From: Gymnorhina tibicen
Lineage: Eukaryota > Chordata > Aves > Passeriformes > Artamidae
Direction of reading: 5' to 3'
Assembly (NCBI GenBank): GCA_013399875.1
Contig: VXAZ01006320.1
Location: 461,148 to 525,147 of the forward strand
DNA: 64,000 nt
Part shown: positions 24,456-37,622 of the stretch, one piece after another
How positions within the stretch are numbered: position 1 is the first letter of the stretch
Layout: every line of letters begins with the position of its first letter
Notes under the pieces: generated by a model
The model's database searches: none
Seen by the model: only the letters and a program-made list of their open reading frames with translations
What the model was told of the DNA's origin: nothing
Translations under genes and position numbers: made by a program

Positions 24456-25879
24456 ATGATTTTGCTTGCTGTTCTTTAAGTCTGTTATCTCACTCCCATG
24501 GTAGGTGGCATCCAAGAGTTGCCACCTAAATAGTAATGAAATGCTGAAAAGAGAGCAATGTTCAGCCATCCATATAAATGATACATCGGAGGGCAGTTAC
24601 CTCAGGCAGCTCCTGAGGAAGCTGACAACTTTGGGAGAGAGAGGAAAGGAACAGCCACTAATCAAACAGACCTAAAACCCCCCAAATTATTGGACAATGA
24701 ACTCCTGATGTCAATAGAGTATCCAGTAGACAGTTTAACTCCTGGAAAGGGACTAGAGGACAGGAGTGGGTGCAGGAGTGGGTGGTGGTGTCTGGAATAC
24801 AGAAGCCCCGGGATTTTAGGAATTTGATCAGTATGCAAATGCTCTCCCCTTCAAAGTACAGTAAGCTCCGTAAGACAGCAGCAAATCAGGGTATCCTCCA
24901 TTCCACTAGCAATCAGAATTACTACTAACTGGAATAACTAGAGAAAACAATCAAGGTATCAAGGATATGTGACACTACTCTGGCTATTTTGCAGTATCAT
25001 ATTTATAAATCAAGCAATCTGGAATGGAAAATATATTTTCTCTGGTTTTGCAAAGACAAGTGTGAAGTAGTCTCTTGATCAGATGAGACCACAAATTCAG
25101 AAGCAAGCTCTGTGCTCTTCCTATGAAGGACAAATGCAGATCTTGGGGGGTGGAGAGAGCCCAAATAAACTAGCCTGTTCTTACCACAAGACATCTGGAA
25201 GAGAGCACTCTAAAATCCTAAGAAAAGAAGTGCCAAAGCATTCACACTTAGAATGTACACTGTCCAAAATATTTTCCTCCCTCAATATTCAGCAGCAGTG
25301 TAGACTAAACACATTGTGATAATAAGTGGGAACTTCACTTCCAAAGTTGACCTTTTTCTGTGTGACTTCCTTTTTTTCCCTTAACGGTCGGTCATCTGGC
25401 TTCTGGTTTTTTCCACATATGAAAAAATACTTGCAAAACAGCAGTACACTAAGATGTAAGTTAGCTGAGTATATGAAAAGCCTGTATTTGTTCATGTTTT
25501 GAAAGGAAAAAAAGATAAAATCATGCAGGACATGAAATGGGGAGTCTTAAAAATCATAAAATGAGAACTGAAAACATTTTCAAGTCTAATTTACAGAACT
25601 GAATGCCTAATTTCAAAATACTTTTGGTTAGAATACTCAGACAAGAGTTTTCCTGGGGGTAATACTTATAACCTTAAGTTCAAAAATTTCAAAATATTTA
25701 AGTGTAATAACACTGAACTGGTGAACATGGAAGACAATGAAACTTTTGCCATTCTAAATTGCTTGTGTATAAATTCTGTGTATTGCTCAGAAGTACTGCA
25801 TTGTAAGGGTGCAAGTCAGCTTTTGCAACTTTATTGACTTAGGAGTCATGGCTAAAACACAGCTGCCTCTACAGATACA

Positions 25880-25955
25880 GATTTCGATCCTGCCTCATCC
25901 ATTTCTATCCACTCAATTGCACAACAATGGGCAATTCTTTTCTCTGTGCCTCAGG
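25880..25955 (+). repeat. Possible MIR-like relic
   Basis: The segment tttcgatcctgcctcatcca, tgggcaattcttttctctg and ctctgtgcctcag resembles the MIR core order (frame box, a gggcaag word, then cctctctgtgcctcag). It is more decayed than the copy at 7.7 kb and could be coincidental. Confidence 0.35.
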
Positions 25956-28416
25956 GCCCCCTTAAACACACAAGTAGACTTGCCTTCAAATGCAAGCTTG
26001 TCCTGCCACTCATTCCACTGTATGGAGTAAAAACATTTGTACACTATGAAGGTGATGACAATATTCCTTAATCCTTAGCTGGACCAGTTTTCATTTCGTT
26101 TTAGTCTAACGCTCTCACATCCTTAGATATCCTATCAAATCTCTAAGGATATAAAAGAAAGAAGTTAGAACTCTCCTACTCATATGCCAGTATCAGAGCA
26201 AGCCTGAGTTATCACTGGGTCTGAAGCACAGTCTGACACACTAACAGAACTGCAACACTCTGTGACAGAAGTATCTGGTACAGCCACCACAGACATCCTA
26301 CATCTCTCTGTGATGACTTGTTAGGATGTTGGGCAGAGGACTTAAATGTTTGGGGACATTTCTTTAATGGGTTACTTATTCTACACACAAAGAGAACAAT
26401 CATAGCTGTCAATAAAGACAGCTATGCCTTTACATAATTCTTGAATGTAATTAAAGAAATAACTTGCCATTAACTTCACAGAATTTGGGTTGATATGCAA
26501 AGTTAGGTACCTCAAATCTGAGCTAATAATCTGAACTAGGATTTGGAGACTACTTTGAAAATCGCCGCATGGATCTTCTGAAAAAAACCCAACTTCTGCT
26601 TAGGTCAGTACTGCCAGTAAATTAAAAAATTGTAATGGCACTCAAGGCAAGTCTCAATACCTTCTGTAATATCGAATGTCCTTAAAACATCAAGCAAACC
26701 CCCTGTTACACAAGCTTTTAACTGTTTACTTTAAACTTGGTAAGAACAATGTTTTATCCTACAGAGGCAGAAGCTATGGCCAGGGACCTTCGTGGAATTT
26801 CAACCCTTCAAAAGAACACTGCAGTAGTTCATAATAATGTCTATCATTCTCACCAGCCAAACCAGACAACTTCAGGATATACCACTGCAGCCTTTTTATA
26901 GTTTTCAGCAACAGTATGAAAGAGTAAGATTGGTTCTTTTGTGCCATTATAGCAGTGATGTTTACATGTGGCCCTGACATTAGCAGGCTGCTGAAAATGA
27001 AGACTGGCCTGTAAACCAGCTTCTTCATTTCACTTAAGTTTTCACACGGCAAAACTAAGCCGCGGGAGGGGGGGGCTATTCTGCTGTATAAGTGGACACA
27101 GTGGTAAATTTTAATGAAGACTAGGCCACATTCAGACACTCACATTCAAAGATGAAAGACAATGATCATAAATTCTTACTGAGTATTAGGAGATTTTTTT
27201 CACTGTGAAGGTGATTAATTTTGCCACACACTGTCCAGAAAAGCTCTAGAATAAACCTGAGAAGCCTGATACAACTTAGAAGTTAAATCTAACCTTCCAA
27301 TCTGGCCCCCTTTGAGCATGGTATTGGACAGGATGACTTTCAGAGTCTGTAATTCCTGTTAGGCCAATTTAGCTACTACTTTCTTTTAACTGTAGTGTCA
27401 CACAAATCCAGGAAGACATTGAACATTCCTGCTGAAATGTCAAAGAAAAATAAGACACTATTACCAAATTTTAAACAATTTTGTGAAGATGCTCAGTGGT
27501 TCCAATCTCATCCTGGCATTACTGCAATTTTGGAGGGTCTCATTAAAAACAATTGCCTCAGAATTTGTACATTAAACTATCAAGCCAGGGAAAAGCCTAT
27601 TCAGTAGGTCTAATCAATGACACCTCCTAAATTACAGAAATGATCTTGTTTTGATATCTTTCTTACAATATGAATCACTTCCAGATGTACAAATTGTCGA
27701 GATGGTTGAAGACTTTTCTCTCCCGTTACTACAAAACAGCAGGTGGGGAATAGCCAGCTGAGTTACTTCAAACAGCAGTAGCAGCTTGGCTTACCTTCCT
27801 ACTAAATGTGAGCATGAACTTGGCTCACTTTTTGTCTGAATAGCTACTGTCAAACAGACCTCTCCGTGTGTCAGTCAGGAAGAGTAAAACATTTACATTT
27901 ATCTTATAAAAAGGAGTAGTTTTTCATTACCCAGTCCCTTTCACTCATATATTAGGGTGCATTCATTTCTGGTTGTGACAGCAGGTAGTAATTTATTAGC
28001 ACAGGCAGAGTTGCTAATTAATGCTGCTAGAGCTAGGAGCAGAACCTCAATTTACGGACTTCAGCAGAATTCAGAATTCTTTTTCCTGCCCCTGTCCCTG
28101 TTCTGTGCTCATCAACAGAAGTTTGACTGTTTTGGAAAGATGTTTCTGGATCACATTTGCCTCTTAATCTTTGCTCCAGCAGTAACCAAGTAAAAGCCCT
28201 ATTACAACTGATAAGGACACAATAAGCTGCTGCCATGTAAAATAGAAGTATTTTGTGGGGGGAGATAATATTTACTCCTTAAGCATGCCGGTTCAGGTCA
28301 ACCTCTTCGTAATGGATGAAAATACCAGACGACACCTCTAACAAAATGTTCGCCTGTAATTAAGCATAATGACACAGATCTTCCTCCATTGGGAAGGAAG
28401 GAAAGTGGTTTCTTAC

Positions 28417-28476
28417 CAAACCTATTAGCCACATAACAAAATAACGTGACACACAGTTAAATCCCACGCCAGAGAG
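28417..28476 (-). CDS. Candidate short coding exon, membrane-like
   Basis: On the minus strand a long pyrimidine tract (aaccttctcccttcttag) precedes 28,476 and GTTTG|gtaaga follows 28,417. These are among the best-matched splice sites in the window. Exactly 60 bases are open in only one frame, phase 0 to phase 0, encoding LSGVGFNCVSRYFVMWLIGL, which is hydrophobic enough for one membrane-spanning helix. At this length an open frame by chance is quite likely, so the splice signals are the main support. It lies on the same strand as the other candidate exons. Confidence 0.28.
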
Positions 28477-29025
28477 CTAAGAAGGGAGAAGGTTAGACAG
28501 TACATAAAAACTGAGAAGTAACAATTTATCAAGGAGTCCACTGGCCCTCAGCCAGAGCAGGAACATGGTCTGAGATGGTCATTATCAGCTCCAGTAGTCC
28601 AACCAGGCTCACTTATGCTAAAAACTGCACTTCAGAAGAAGTCACTTCGCTGCTGCACACCACGACAGCTTTGTGACACATGCACTGCATATAAACTGCA
28701 AATCTTTCACAGCACTTGAGATGACTATGCCCGTTCCACATCTCACTTGTACTAAGGATTTTGAATGGGTAACTTCCTCATAATTCGCTTAAATTGAAAT
28801 ACATTATATCCATGTTGTAAATGATCAGTTGAAGATTTCTGAAGACCTTGTATACATTTTAACCAGGTAATTCCTCCCCATAAAGCTGACAGGTATCAGA
28901 AGACAGCAGTTCTCAGGTATCACCTACAGTTCAATTAAAAATCTTAAAATGCTGTAACTTTAGTACGGTAAGTCTGTCCCAAAGAACTGTTCGGTGTAGC
29001 AGAAGAAAGGCTCACAACAATGCAG

Positions 29026-29082
29026 CAGGGTTGTTTGTTGGTGCTGGGTTTGTTTGGGTTTTTTTGTGTGTGTTTGTTTAAT
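29026..29082. repeat. T/G-rich low-complexity tract
   Basis: Irregular ttgttt, tggtgctggg and tgtgtgtg units over about 55 bases, of the same type as the tract at 23.0 kb. Confidence 0.7.
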
Positions 29083-29742
29083 ACTAGAAGGCACTTTTAA
29101 AATGCCAAGTTTTTATCCCCGAGTCAAACTGGGGAAATAATCTGTTTCATGAAGTGCTGGAAATCATCCATGGATGCTGGCTCCTTGTATTCAGTTTTGA
29201 AGCTATACTTTAGCAAAGGAAATTTCCCATGAAACTGGGGCTAGGTAAGAACTATTGCATCCATTGAAAGTCTCTCAGAAGTATCTTTTTATTTCTGTTC
29301 CCTCATTGTCCACTAAAGCTTTGAGTCCATTGAAATGCAGAAAGAAATCTGCAGGGCTTTCCTAGGAGGTTAACACTGGCAGACTGCTCTGGAACTCTGG
29401 TGCAAGTCTCCCTTGCTGAGACCGTATCTTCTGAACACTTCCTCAACAATCTCAGTGCAGTTACCCAGATCAGGCTGCCTAACGAAAGGCAATTAAATTA
29501 CAATGGCCAACTTTCCTGAAAAGTAAATTAGAAAAAACATCCCATCTGCATAGCTGTAGAGGCAGTAAATTCTATGAAGTCTAATGACAGCTGGAAAGGG
29601 AAGGAAGCATCTTCGGTGGTGCAGCTATTTCTCTAGAGAACATCTGACTCTACATTCAAACTTAGCATCTACCTTTTGCTAACAAGCTCCGATTTTATTT
29701 CAAACCAACTAGAAGGACAACAGTAGGCATGGGTACACCAAA

Positions 29743-30235
29743 TCACAGAATCACCACAGATGGAAGGGATCTCCGAGATCATCAATCCCACCCCTCTGCT
29801 CAAAGCATGGTTAACTAGAGCAGGCTGAAGCATATTCAGGGTTGTGCCCAGCTAAGTTTTGAGCATCTTAAAGGGCTACGAAGGCACAACTTTTCTGGGT
29901 AACCTCTTTCAAAGGTCTGACCGTGCTTAATAGTAAAAAAAAGAAAATTTTTTTCCCTTGTGTTTGAGTGGAGTTTCCTGTATTTCAGTTTATGCCAATG
30001 GCTTCTTGCTTCTCCACCAGGCACCACTGTGAAGAATTTGGCTCAGTCTTCTTTAGTCACCTCATCAGGTATCTATACACATGGATAAAACCATCCTCCC
30101 CCGAATCTTCTCATCTCAAGGCTAAACAGTCACAGCTTTCTCTGCTTCTCCTCTGTCAGATGCTCCAGAGTTCCTCTCTGTGCTCCTTCAAAAAGCCCAG
30201 TCCAGTATGTTTATGTCCAGCTAATCCCCACTGCA
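29743..30235 (-). mobile_element. CR1 LINE 3' portion, about 0.5 kb
   Basis: The plus strand starts atcacagaatcaccacagat with ggaagggatctccgagatca, then keeps CR1 order over nearly 500 bases: a gagtttcctgtatttcagtt block, aggcaccactgtgaagaat, and further in cagctttctctgcttctcct with gtgctccttcaaaaagccca. This is the reverse complement of a CR1 3' region, diverged with small gaps and an A-run insertion near 29,936. The 90-codon plus-strand frame across it is an antisense artefact. Confidence 0.8.
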
Positions 30236-31899
30236 AGTAAGTAATAGTGCAAAGAGGTAATTTCAGTTTTGTTTTTTTTTCCTTCTTTTACGAAAAGAGG
30301 TAAACTCTGTCAAGGCAGATGATCTTGTTAGTTAGCTGAAAATTTGATACCGTGGGTAGAATAAGATTCAAGGGATTGATTTAAATTTAAGAGCAATACC
30401 CACAACTGAATTTTGCTGGCATTATGCTACAAGTTGCATAAAACAACTACCTGCAACTCTTTGTTGCATTACTAAAATTGCACCTTTAGACTTCAATCAA
30501 AATATTATTAAGAATGATACTCCTACAGGAGGATCTGTATGACAAGGTTCCAGATGCCACCTGAACACAAACCTATTAGTTAAAAAATAAAAATGCTGCC
30601 TATCACTAATTTCATATTCTTTAATAACCAGAGTTTTCGAGAAGAGAGATAATGTTGTAAGCCACTTGAAAAGCTCTAATTAAAAATCAGATCAACTATA
30701 AAGTAATTCTAGTTTCCACTTGCACCTAAAATAAGACACCTAACAAACACAAGGCTATGACAAATCCAATACAACATCCCTCATATTACTCACTACAATA
30801 ATGTATTTCATTAAATTACTGTATCTATAAAGAATCAGTTCAGGAAAGCAGAAATCTAATTCCTACTTTTTATTTCTGCACTGATTTTTCTTCTGGAACT
30901 TTCTGGAAGTTTCTACTTCAACAACCTTTGTATCTCTTGGTGCCACAATAAGTTGCACAGTCTGAATACATAGAAATAACAACAATTACTTTGAGAAGTT
31001 TGGCTGATGTCCATGATGGAAAGAATGTGCATGTTCAGCACTAGAACTTCGCTGACCTCAACTTGCCTACCTCAGAAATGGCTTCTCACTGTCACAGATG
31101 CAGTGGACTTACAGTTGTCAGCTTATCTAGGAGGCAAAGTAGACCTTCACCCCAAGCCACATCCCAGCCCTTCTGCAACAAGTATAGTGCAGATCAACGA
31201 GAACTTCTCAGGAGGAGACATCCAATTAGGCTTAGGAAAAAAAGCGTTCTAGACTTTCCAAAGACCACCTTCTTGCTTGCTCCAAATGGCAGGAAAAGAA
31301 AAAAATTAATTACGATATCAAAACTGAATTACCATTGCATTCATTAATGAGAAGAATATGGAATACAACCATCACTGAAATACTTCTAGGACAAGGCTCT
31401 GTTCTTCTCACCCGAACACAAACCCAGGGAAAAAAATCCAACCAGTATTGGATTTCAGTTTGAAATCATACAAAAAAGCTTTTTCCTAATGGAAATCTGT
31501 CATTTTCTTCTCTGATCAAGCTGCTTTCCCTAAAGCTCTGTGTACCAGCATCTTATATTGTTCATGCTCTAAAGAGTATTTTGTGTATAATTTCAGATCC
31601 TTTATTAAAATGCATTCTAAAGAAATAAGGCTCATATTTCAAAGAGGACCAATCTGCCACATGCATACCAAAAAGAAGGCCCTGGTTCTTTCATATTTCC
31701 CATTATTCAGTGAAGAGCAGCTGTATAAAAACTTCATGTACAAACTCACTACGTCAGTGCCAAGCTTCCAGAATGATTATCCCTTTTACAACAATTTCTG
31801 ATTAATGTTTTGAAATTGCAATGCATATTTCTATGCTTTTACATTTAAGGCAAATCAACATCCTGCCTCTTTTTTTTTTTTCCAGCCACCATCCACTAT

Positions 31900-31946
31900 T
31901 TTATATATACATAAAATATATAAATATCCATATATATATATATATG
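31900..31946. repeat. AT dinucleotide microsatellite
   Basis: Alternating TA/AT with interruptions, ending in an uninterrupted run at about 31,929-31,945. It is self-complementary and probably length-variable. Confidence 0.85.
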
Positions 31947-34038
31947 GGTATTTAAGGAACCAAAAGGGTGAGCACCAAGCAACCAACCAATGCTCCCAGC
32001 ACGTTTAAACAAGAGTGCTTCACACCATTTACTACGGTAAGGCCCTTTTTAAATAAACGCGTGACTCACTGTTTGTTTTCTTCACCAGGAGGTGGAGTCT
32101 TGCCATGCCCCTCCATTACAAAATCCTCATGTTCCATCTGCAAAGGCAAGCATTGCAGGTCAGAAATCGGTGGAGCAAAACGCACATCACCTAAAGTGGC
32201 CCTTTTCATACGCAACAACTCAAAACAGCCACTTTATCACAGTGGCTGGTCCAGAACAGATCATGTAGTTTCTTAGCAACATTGTACATCTCCAACCCCA
32301 TTGCTATGGTATCATTTCATAGCACAAATTTCAGAAAAATCTTGCAAGTGAAAAAGAATGGTTTAATGGCTATAGCAGAATACTATCAGTCAAGGTACAT
32401 AGGTTCTACGTTCTGCTCTGTTAAGGACTTCCCTTGTCATTCTAAGTATTATTTCTGCCACTTCTTCCTTACGTATAAAGCAGGAATTAAAAAAAGGTTT
32501 ATCAATATCTCTGGAAAAAAATGAAAATTTTAGAAGAAGCTTATTAAGCACAGAAAGAAATTGCTGCAAAAGCAGAATACTTCTTGTGAAAAATAACTTT
32601 TCTTCGAAAAAAGACTTTCACCGCACACACAGCTTAGTTAGCAGGGTAAAAAAGAGGCCTAAGGAAACCTCAAATAGATTCTGTTCCAATGACAACATAA
32701 GGTAGGCATTTCCTTTGGCTCTCTTGTTAGAAGATTCCAAGGGCAGTAAGGAAGTTTTATGTTTAATTGTTTGCTTTTAAAATATCGGTTTTAGCATACA
32801 TTTTCAGTAATTCTTTTGGAGAGAAAGAAGAATTACATTTTATTTGTTCATTCATTAATTATGTGCTCTTCATTTAATCACTTAATTCAGCCAGAAGTTC
32901 TTGCACAGGTAGAAAAATATTCTTCTCTTTATATCAAAATTCAACACATGCAATTAGTATTTTATATAAACATCCAGATACAGTTAGCAATGCTCTACTT
33001 CATGTGAAGCCAGCAAACAGGTCACACTGCAATACTGAATAAGCCATACAACAAAGAACTGAATCATAATCACACACAAATCCATGATCCACTACATTAA
33101 ACTGGAAAGAGGAGAGAAGCGCTATTCAGTCAGTTAAGATAACACAGCTTAGTCAGTCTTTGAAGGGGCAAAAAACCCCCAAACCAAACCAAAATCCATC
33201 AGCCCCTTCCCCTTGTGCCCCTACCCTCCCCGCAAAAGAGTCAAGTTTACTTATTTGTACATTAATACTGTTGTCAGGTCAAGAATATTTTCAAAACCCC
33301 AAAGTCTACATATTGACACCTAACAAGGATACAAGAAATGATGTTATTTGACTGCGAAGGCACAGCCCTAAGCAAAAACGTGAACAAACCTACGAAGGGG
33401 TGAACTGTAAGGTGCTAATCACATCCATCAGACAGACAGTCAATCAAACACGTGTAAATTCACATTTGTAAACATGTACCCACGTGGCTCCCAGTCCAAA
33501 CAGTGTTTTCATGTAAAAGCAATGTTTGAAAACAAGAGAATTTCTATTTACAGTTATTAAATAACTTGGACTTTTATCCATGTATTCAAACCCTATCAGA
33601 CACACTGAAATCTATTTGTACTTCAGTCCATACCTAATTCACAAGAGCTCTAACAGCTGGACTCATGTCTAGCTGAAGAGAAAGATATCCATTCCACTAA
33701 TTCTGTTGTTGAAAATGCTAAACCACTGGTGTGTCAATGGGTAAAACAGCTACAGATTTGTGGCCACATTGCAAAACAGCCTGGTTCTCTGAGTGAGAGT
33801 AAACATTTTAAGAATTACTCTTACACAGGAGGTATTTTAGCCTGTTGCTGGTATGAGGCAAGCACAATTCACAGGAATGGTTAGCAAGGGAACAGTTTGT
33901 GGCCAGTACTGGGAAGATAAAATGCAGCCTTTGGGAGTAAAGAAGCACTACATACAGCATATATAGTGCTAAACTAACAAGATTCCCATATAAAACAGAA
34001 ATTCGATGTAATGAAGCTGTAGAAAAAGAGGTATCATT

Positions 34039-34057
34039 AAAAAAAAAAAAAAAAAAA
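34039..34057 (+). repeat. Poly-A run (19 A)
   Basis: Nineteen consecutive A bases. No retrotransposon body is visible directly upstream and no target duplication was found, so it is recorded as a simple homopolymer. Confidence 0.85.
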
Positions 34058-34714
34058 GGGACGTGTAAAAGGCAATGGTTTAAAAACCAACAAAAACGTA
34101 GGAATGGGAAATTACTTTATTAGATGATAATCAAGATCTGAATGAGAACTGGAACATCTTGTAAACTACCACCAGAACAAGGCAATCACTGAAGTAGTGC
34201 TGATAAAACTGTTGCTTTATTATGAATTTTATATGAAGAACACTAGTGACATCCCTGTTCCAGCATGCTTATCTATCAAAGTTTCATTTCAAAGAGAAGT
34301 GGTTAAATAATGACAAATAACAAAGCACCTGAGCTAAGAACAAGATTGTAGGTCCAGGCACAATCTCTTTTAGAACAACTAGAGAACCCCATCTGCTTTA
34401 AGAAATGTTAATCAGTTTGCTGTACTTCAGACAGTAGACAGAAGTATCTGAAATTACTAAAATCTGCATTATAAAAAACCGTAAAAGATATGGTACAATG
34501 GCACAGCCACTCACAAGAAGGTCACCAAAAAAATTAATCACTGAGTGAGGAAGTACTCGGGAACATGGAAACTATTCAATATGCAAAGTAAAGATTAATT
34601 GGTAGGGTTTCATTGATAAATAAAGCCAGTAATAAAATGCATCAAAACACTTTAAAAAGTCATGGGAAGGTCAAGGAATTAACTATTAGTGAACTAGGAA
34701 AAAATCTTTTCAGA

Positions 34715-35748
34715 ATGGATAAACAACTAGACTTGTAGGAAACATTCGGCTGGTCAGGCTCAGAGGATAAAGTGTTGTATGCTGCCTGGAGGATGGTATC
34801 AAGTGAAGTGCTGCAGGACTCTGCCCTAGGACTAGTCTATTAAATATCTTTACCCGTGACTGGCAGGGCCAGTAAGGTATATTCTGGTCAGAATCTTTTT
34901 AACTGAGGTGAGGAGGATCAATCAACAAGTCTAAAGACAGGGCTGACATTCAGACGGACCTAGACAGGCTGGAGGAATGGTCCCTACAGGATTTGTATGA
35001 ATTCAGACAGGACAATCACAAAACACTTGCACCTGAGAGGCCCTGGCAACAATACAGGCTGATGACTGGCTGGGGAGCAGTTCTGTGGAAAAGGTCTTGG
35101 CATAAAGCAAGCTGATCGTGAGCCAGCAGTGTGCCTTGTCAGGAAAGGTCAACAGCATCCCAGGCTTTATTAGAAGAGCCTTGCCAGCAGATGAGGGAAC
35201 TGATTGCCACCTCTACTCAGTGCTTATTATTCCAGACACTGTCTAATGCACCTTGTCTTGGGCCCCCACAATACAGGAAGTACACCTGGAACATGGACAC
35301 AGTGGCCACCAAGATGCTCAAGGAGCCAGAGCGCTTGTCCTAAAGCAAAGGCAGAGGGAGCTGGGCTGATTCAGTCTGGAGAAGAGATGGCTTTGGGAAG
35401 ACCTTAACAGCAAGTGTCTGTATGTACAAGGAGGTCAGCAAGCAGTCAGGCTCACCACAGGGGTACCCTGTGACAGGACAAGAAGCAATGAGACTATGTT
35501 CAAACAGGAGAAGTCCAGAATGGATACAAGATAACTTATTTTCACCATGAGGACAGTCAAGGACTGGAACAGATAACCTAGCGTAGTTTTGGAGTCTCCT
35601 TGCTTCAAGCTTTTCATGGCCTGACTAGGTAAAATCCCTCACAACCTGGTCTGACCTCATAGGCGACCCTGCTTTGAGCAGGAGGTCAGACTAAAGACCT
35701 TGGAACGTCCCTCCAAACCTGAATTTCCCAGCAATCCTATGAACAGAA
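34715..35748 (+). mobile_element. CR1 LINE, about 1 kb, end of ORF2 and 3' UTR
   Basis: This is the largest repeat in the window. Sense-strand CR1 words occur in order: aagtgctgcaggactctgcc, gacctagacaggctggaggaa, tcccaggctttattagaagag, gggctgattcagtctggaga, acaaggaggtcagcaagc, ggtctgacctcatagg, and near the end aggaggtcagactaaagacct. It then closes with tcccagcaatcctatgaa, a decayed form of the CR1 terminal octamer region. Reading frames are broken by stops and small indels throughout, so it is an inactive 5'-truncated copy. Confidence 0.85.
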
Positions 35749-36977
35749 GAACAGATTCAGTTTAATACTGAGAGATCACATACATGGCAAAAAATCCTAC
35801 TGAATTCCCAACCCAGCAAGAACCTGCACTTCAGTCCAGAAAAGTCTACGAAAAGTCTACGAAAAATATCTTAGAAAATTTCATAATCAAAAAAAAAAAC
35901 CAAAAAAACAAGCAGCAAGTAAAACTACGTTATGCTGAAGAAAGAAATACTGAAAAGTCTGCAGCAGATCTATGGTATGTCCTCTTTTAAAATACTGTCT
36001 ATGAGTAAAGACAATGAAGACTCAAACCCCCTTCACAACACTCCAAAAACATGAGAGCTGAGAGTAAAGAATGGTGTAGGCAGAGGGGAGAGTTCACATA
36101 AATAAAATACAGTATTTGGCCTGCAAATCTCCCTCAATGCAAGACAACACAGCATTGAGGCATACACAAAAAAAGGCAGTTTGATAGCATTGTAACAAAC
36201 ATCACCCCTTTGTTATTACAATATAAATAAAACCCAATTTGCTCTCAAAAAAACACCTGTAGGAGGCTACACAGAGAAAAGGCACTATTAAGCAGACAAA
36301 AAACTAGTTGTTGAACAAACAAATTGAAGCACTGAATTTCACAAGCCTTTGCGGGTTTTTATGGTTTATGTACCTACAGGTACGAAGATTTATCTGTGTA
36401 CTAGAGGATTAGAAACAATAGCAGTATAAGCTTTTCTGTTTCTGGCAATGAAATTACTTTTACAAAGTGAAAGGAGAAGTTAGATATAAAGATCACTCAC
36501 CAGGCCGGACACAGTGCAGCAATTTCTGCATTTCTCTTTTTGCAAAACCTTAACTCTAACTTTCGTTTGTCTGCATATATTAAACAATTTCATGATCAGT
36601 GATCTCTATTTTTCACTTGGAAATCTGCAGGTTTTAAAATTTTTGCTAGAAAGTGATACACAGCTTATTTAATGGTCTAAAACATCTAGAATAAGCTCGT
36701 AAAGTAATATCCATTTCCATCTTTCTGCAACATTTAAAAGTTACTTTATTGGGTAGTTCATCTTAATTCAAAGAGATATAGCTGACAAAGAACCTTCTGA
36801 AAACAATTAATGAGAATTTTCCAGTAAAATTCCAAAGGCATTGCTTACATTTCATCAAATTTGTTCTTAGGCCCAGCTATCTATTAATTAATTTTAAGAT
36901 TAAAAAAAATACTTCAAAATTAAAATGTTTAGGTCTTATTTTCCCAATGACAGTAATGACATCGTATCACAGAAAGA

Positions 36978-37622
36978 ATGAGAATGTGGTACTTTAAGTT
37001 TTTGATTAAGCGACTATCTGGGGATGAACTGAAGAGAGGAACAGCACGTAAGAGCCAGTTAGCTGAAAATACTCTTCTCTTTTTCTGCCACCCACAGTTC
37101 TTATACAATTCCTATGCACATTTCTTCCCCACAAGTCTCTCAGTTTCCCTTCATTCTGTCATCACCCTATCCTGTTCAGCACTCTTCAAGTCTTTTTTTT
37201 TTAAAAAAACCTGGAGCCCAGAGTCCTTGCTAAGTTCCAGCCATGCACAGCATCCAGCAGCCTCAGCAGATGTGGCTCACCGCGGTGTTTGGAAAAGGCG
37301 CTGCTTTCTTAGCCTTGAGTCTCTCTTGACTCACAGCGTGCACAGGAAACGCAGTTGTCCTCAATATGTAGAAAGAGAATGGAAGGTGGAGCTAAGACAG
37401 AACTCTTGGATCTGTTGTATTGCTCCCAAGGAAAAAAGAAAAGGTGGAATGGCAGAGGATCTGAAACACTTTAGCTTCTCTTTAAGAGGACTGCAGAGGG
37501 AGCCATTGATTCCAAGAGCAGGAATCAAGGGAAGCGTACTGCACACCTGTTTCTCCTGGCAAGCAATGGAGAAAGCTTCAAGATTCTGGCAGCTGGAAGC
37601 AGGAACCAGAAATAGACCCTGA
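36978..37622 (+). other. Unexplained 214-codon open frame
   Basis: A frame open for 214 codons from an ATG, the longest in the window and well above the next longest (159). At this base composition such a length is unlikely by chance. No conserved motif is recognised. The predicted product has a basic start, a serine/phenylalanine-rich middle and charged stretches. No promoter, polyadenylation signal or repeat family was recognised around it. It could be the remnant of a retrocopy or an unrecognised repeat, a lineage-specific gene, or a statistical accident in a locally GC-richer patch. Confidence 0.15.

Larger units (their letters stand above)
16961..28416. other. Intergenic or intronic DNA with repeat fragments
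   Basis: No supported gene. It contains three CR1 fragments (17.8, 22.4 and 24.4 kb, all minus orientation), two possible SINE relics (19.4 and 25.9 kb) and a T/G-rich tract at 23.0 kb, each listed separately. A 121-codon minus-strand frame at 26,774-27,139 shows no family signature and is taken as chance. Confidence 0.4.
28477..34714. other. Intergenic or intronic DNA, no clear gene
   Basis: Contains a T/G-rich tract, the CR1 copy at 29.7 kb, an AT microsatellite and an A-run, each listed. A plus-strand segment at 32,089-32,158 has an acceptor tttgttttcttcaccag and a donor GCAG|gtcaga and is open in all three frames. It is too weak to call and is noted in findings. Confidence 0.4.

Noticed and set aside
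26774..27139. 121-codon minus-strand frame
   Set aside because: No domain, no suitable splice or promoter context, and ordinary AT-rich composition.
29968..30240. 90-codon plus-strand frame
   Set aside because: It lies antisense inside the CR1 copy at 29.7-30.2 kb.
35131..35407. Plus-strand frames of 67-70 codons
   Set aside because: They fall inside the decayed CR1 copy and do not continue the CR1 reading frame over a useful length.
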